Source: Sanderia malayensis
Lineage: Eukaryota > Cnidaria > Scyphozoa > Semaeostomeae > Pelagiidae
Assembly (NCBI GenBank): GCA_013076295.1
Contig: RQOL01000814.1
Location: forward strand, 171,400-235,399
Length of the DNA stretch: 64,000 nucleotides
Direction: 5' to 3'
The notes beneath the pieces were generated by a model. The model did not search any database. It was given only the letters and a program-made list of their open reading frames with translations, and was not told the DNA's origin. This document shows, piece after piece, positions 60,693-64,000 of the stretch. Position 1 is the first letter of the stretch; each line of letters opens with the position of its first letter. A program made the translations under genes and the position numbers.

Positions 60693-61722
60693 CTTGAGTT
60701 TAAGTCTGTGCAACGGCATTCCATTCGGAGTGAGTTGGTTGAGAAATTCAATGGGGTAGGCCTCTTCCTCATCTGGATCGTCTGTGACAACACTGTCTGT
60801 GCTGTAATAAGTTCTTTCGGCTGTTTGAAGTCTGTCCAGAATTAAGTCGTTCACTTGATGTGATAAGTCATTCTTCGGAGTCAGACAACAGCGTTCAGAC
60901 ATTGTTACAGGATCCATCATTAGGTGTGAATCTGGTGTGTTCGGCCTGGGAAAAATGAAGTTCAGCATGTCTTCTTTAGACGAAGTGCATATCTGTTGTG
61001 GCAGAATTACGTTGTCCAGTGCATCGTGTGCTTCTTGCTTGTTGCCAAGTCTGAGAAGCCATTCTGAGAATTCACGGTATGAATCATCTTGAACGGCTCT
61101 CATGTTGGTGTGTAAACGATGCTGCTGAAACTTTGTCCATAGATCAATGATCTGGTGTGATTTTAGAGTCTCTGCTACAATTCTTTCCCTTCCTGCTTTC
61201 GTGACGACAGGTAGAACTTGTCTGAAGTCACCACCAAGTAGCATGAACTTGCCACCAAATGGTCTGTCGACATGTGTAATGTCTCGAAGCAGTCGGTCGA
61301 CTGCTTGTAATGCAAGTGCGGGAATCATGGAAGCTTCATCCCATATGAATAGGGTAGTTTCGCGCAATACCTGTGCTCTCCTGCTCTGTCTCTTGACATT
61401 ACACGTTGATTCAGCTTGAAGTGGTATAGGAATTTGAAAGGTAGAATGTGAAGTTCTACCATTTATGAGCAGTGTTGCAGCAATTCCTGACCACGCCATG
61501 CACTGAACTTTATGTCCATTGGCTTGCAGATTGTGAACCAACGTGTTGTAAAGGAAAGTTTTCCGGTTCCAGCCGGCCCGTCAACAAAGTGACAGTTCTG
61601 TTCGGATTGCGCGTTGATAGCATCAGTGATTCCCGTGTATATGGCTCGCTGTTCAGGGTTCAATGCGGCCAGCATTCGTTCTCCTTCCTCTCTGGCATTG
61701 CCAACATCGATGTCATCTTCCT

Positions 61723-61875
61723 CTGTAATAATAAGTGAAATATTTGCAATAAATTGGAAAGAAAGCTAGGAGAATCATGTGCAAAAATACGTAAATGCCC
61801 TTGTCTGCACGATGTTAGGATACATTATTATATTCTTACTAATACAGTACATATTTGAAAATAACACATTAGTAC
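61723..61875 (-). other. Helitron gene intron, 153 bp
   Basis: Donor GAACGAG|GTACTA and acceptor TTATTACAG|AGGAAG. Splicing in phase 1 joins DYVIPER to EEDDIDVGNAREEGERML, just before LNPEQRAIY and the Walker A motif. Read unspliced, the frame runs into stops. Confidence 0.8.
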
Positions 61876-63129
61876 CTCGTTCAGGAATGACATAGTCGGC
61901 TGGAAGTTGAGGAAGGTCAGCATAATTAGTGATCGATTGACCATGTACTTTCAAATTTTCGTCAATGTCATGTAGACATTGATACATGTGTCGGTCTTCA
62001 AAAGCTATGGCCATATCTGGATGATTGACTTGATCACGTCGTACAAAGTCTTCACTCAATGCTTCTTTGAACATGTTGAAGAGTGCTGCGATATCAGAAG
62101 GTGTTTGAAAAAGGAGTAATGTTGCAAACAACTGTCTCAGTTGTACTGGCATGTTGAAAAATGACTGCCTCCTCCAAACAGCGTATGATTTCAGCATCAT
62201 CTTCCAACAGACCTAGAGCTAAAGCAGCGTCTTTGAAGGAATTGCATAGGTTTCCTTCTATCGTACGAAGATCTTCAAACGACGTGGCACCTCGTTTATG
62301 GAGAAGCAATAGTCTCAGTGCGAACTTTGCTCACATGGTCGTGGGTGAACTTGATATATTCTGCCTATGACAGGCAGTGTTCTCCGCTGTCTTGCTTTCC
62401 ATGTTTTGGTGCGCTCGTTGAAAACATAGTGTTCAGGAATCTCGTGATAGAGATATTGGCGTGCAGCCGGGTCTTGTGCATTCAATTCAAACCAAGACGT
62501 CAGTGTGGTTTTTTCATTGATGTTTTGTAATTTGTTCGACCCTTCCATTATCCTGAAAGTATACGGTCTGCTGATCAGGTAATGAACATGCAGACGTTTT
62601 ATAGTGTGACTTTTCTCGTGCATGGAAAATTGGAATATTCTGTGAACAGCTTCGTGTGGTCCAATATACCGAGCGTTGATGTATTGGCGTACTTCATCGT
62701 GCTCAATATCTTGAGGTACTTGTTGCTGCTGTCCTTCAGAATTTCCACGTGTGCCATATCTTGTCCTTTATGAATATATTTGAAAATATATTTCACGGAC
62801 TTCACAGTGCTACATATTTCGAGATTAATGTGACACTGATACTTGAGTAGAAGATGGCGATTATGTGGCACAACCCATGTATCATCTAGAAGTCGATCTT
62901 CAGATTGACTGGGTGACGACAGCGTCGTCTGTAGAGTGGATAACCATTCGCATTGTTGTGTTTCGGCAGTGCGATCTTTCGGAAATCGTTTCTTGCATTT
63001 GTTATTCTCCATGCAAACACATCCGGGGTTTATATCACCGCATGGTCCATGTGTCATGTGCTTCAGTACTAACTTGTGATATCTTGCATCCTGTGGGTCC
63101 GGAATTTCAGCTGATATGAGTCGATCTAC

Positions 63130-63254
63130 CTGTAGGTTTCGAGGAAAAATATCACATGTAAGTTCTACACATCAAAATGCATTGTGTTTTTACTAAGCAA
63201 TACAACTGATGATTATATATCGTACTCTATATAAATTATTGTTGTAGATGTTAC
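63130..63254 (-). other. Helitron gene intron, 125 bp
   Basis: Donor CCTGAAGAG|GTAACA and acceptor CCTACAG|GTAGATCG. Splicing joins PRTPEE to VDRLISAEIPDP in phase 0. This restores the family pattern, in which VDxLISAEIPDP follows soon after the HAH motif. Confidence 0.85.
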
Positions 63255-64000
63255 CTCTTCAGGTGTTCGCGGTCTATCAGCCTCAGACAGGAACAGAATC
63301 ATGTGAGCGTGTGGTAGTCCTCTCTTCTGAAATTCGATGACATATACATGTGCAATAGTGTGTCCCAGAATGTGCTTGTGAAGGATATCTTCCAGTAGTT
63401 CTTGTAGTTTGAGTTGAAATACTCGTGTGACGATGTCAGGCCGGTCATTGCCTTCTGGTGTGGTAGAATGTTCTCTGAAATCTCCTTCCATCTGGGATTG
63501 GCCGTCATGGTTAGGAAGATGTCAGGCTTGCCATACTTTCTGACGATAGTCATTGCATCTTGAAAGTTCTGGTACATATTTCGTTGACTGCCTGAAAAAG
63601 ATGAGGGAAGTATCACAACACGACCGACATCAATATGAAGGGGTTCGTTGGGATTGTTTGCCCTGGCCATTTGATTTTCGATTTCAGCCCTTCTGTTCAG
63701 GTGATCCATAGGCCTCGATAACTGTCAGCACGTAATTGCCGTTGATTGTGCAAAATCCAGTTGAGCTTGTTTCCTTCTATTTTGGTGTATGCGTCCACTA
63801 AATATTGTTGAAAGAGAAGTGTTGCCCTGTGGATGGTAGACAGTTGATTTCTGACTTGTATTCGGTACGAATAATATTCGGCGATTGTGAGTCTAATACG
63901 GTGGTTACGATCAGCATTTTGCTGGCCTTGTCCTTCACGTGTAGGTAGACGTTGAAGGTCCAAGCTGTATCCACGATCACCCTGAAAGAACAACAATGGA

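Larger units (their letters stand above)
59988..64000 (-). mobile_element. Helitron rolling-circle transposon, 3' part (5' end outside window)
   Basis: The unit is defined by the Rep-helicase gene at 60,169-64,000 and the candidate 3' terminus at 59,988. Helitrons encode a single Rep (HUH nickase) plus PIF1-type helicase protein and insert between A and T. The candidate end CTGA followed by T fits that rule. The 5' TC end and the N-terminal part of the protein lie beyond the right edge. Confidence 0.75.
60169..64000 (-). pseudogene. Helitron Rep/PIF1-like helicase, 5'-truncated by the window and frameshifted
   Basis: This protein nicks, unwinds and moves the Helitron by rolling-circle replication. 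The visible part starts PLLFFQGDRGY (Helitron-like N domain), continues through YYSYRIQVRNQL, LFQQYLVDAYTKIEGN and YGKPDIFLTMTANPRW, and has the HUH motif HAH (codons 63,303-63,311) and the two-tyrosine motif KYIFKYIHKGQD (62,761-62,793). Next comes the PIF1-type helicase: Walker A GPAGTGK near 61,570, Walker B DEASM near 61,333, GGDFRQVLPVV, INKAQGQSL and YVAMSRAT. It ends TKNIVFQEVL and a TAA at 60,169. Exons are about 64,000-63,255, 63,129-61,876, 61,722-60,693 and 60,586-60,169. Frameshifts lie near 63,710, 63,455, 62,945, 62,895, 62,735, 62,325, 62,157, 61,560, 60,495 and 60,465. I saw no nonsense codon in the restored reading, so some of the indels may be assembly errors. Confidence 0.9.

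Noticed and set aside
61147..61419. Plus-strand ORFs overlapping the Helitron helicase (61,147-61,419; 61,472-61,738; 62,865-63,119)
   Set aside because: They are antisense shadows of the minus-strand gene and have no recognisable motifs.
63970..64000. Intron acceptor TTGTTCTTTCAG at the right edge of the Helitron gene
   Set aside because: Read through, the sequence gives PLLFFQGDRGY, which matches the conserved start of the Helitron-like N domain, so it is coding.

Overview
The window is eukaryotic, probably from an invertebrate animal. The evidence is a 31-kb higher-order satellite, GT-AG introns, a hAT-type MITE and an intron-bearing Helitron replicase-helicase. The overall style (GC-rich CACGTG-containing modules in AT-rich DNA, intron-bearing Helitrons) would suit a cnidarian or another marine invertebrate, but I cannot prove the taxon from sequence alone. 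There is no rRNA, tRNA, CRISPR array or bacterial-type operon.

Region 1 (1-30,966) is one AT-rich satellite, cut by the left window edge. It is built from three word lengths (23, 35 and 90 bp), each starting at the node GTGGGAATGAAT or its GCGGGAATAAAA variant. The words are assembled into nested higher-order repeats: six exact 308-bp copies, and tandem duplications of about 1.35, 1.44, 2.59 and 3.76 kb. A 2.56-kb block also recurs 10.13 kb away. The node matches the CSL/Su(H) consensus YGTGGGAA.

Region 2 (30,967-54,745) is a 24-kb macrosatellite, all in + orientation. Its parts recur in order: (a) a promoter-like cassette with ATTGTT motifs, an E-box CACGTG, a TATA box and then CTAGCCGGGG; (b) a GC-rich hairpin leader; (c) whole or partial copies of an 88-bp unit carrying a GCGCAC-TTC-GTGCGC hairpin; (d) ATAC microsatellites; (e) a 14-bp minisatellite CCCTACAATACATA; and (f) a roughly 1.45-kb block U (seven copies). 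Three times a related block V (three copies) stands in for U as the carrier of the promoter-like end. No convincing protein gene is seen here, but a minus-strand exon-like ORF recurs in several U copies.

Region 3 (54,746-59,987) is low-copy sequence. It holds two diverged paralogous segments with exon-like minus-strand stretches, a possible small multi-exon + strand gene near 56-57 kb, and a 593-bp hAT-type MITE with an exact 8-bp target duplication.

Region 4 (59,988-64,000) is the 3' part of a minus-strand Helitron. It encodes Rep (HUH) and PIF1-type helicase domains, split by three short GT-AG introns and broken by about ten frameshifts but no recognised nonsense codon. A candidate Helitron 3' terminus (hairpin then CTGA before T) lies about 150 bp past its stop codon. 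The 5' end is beyond the right edge.
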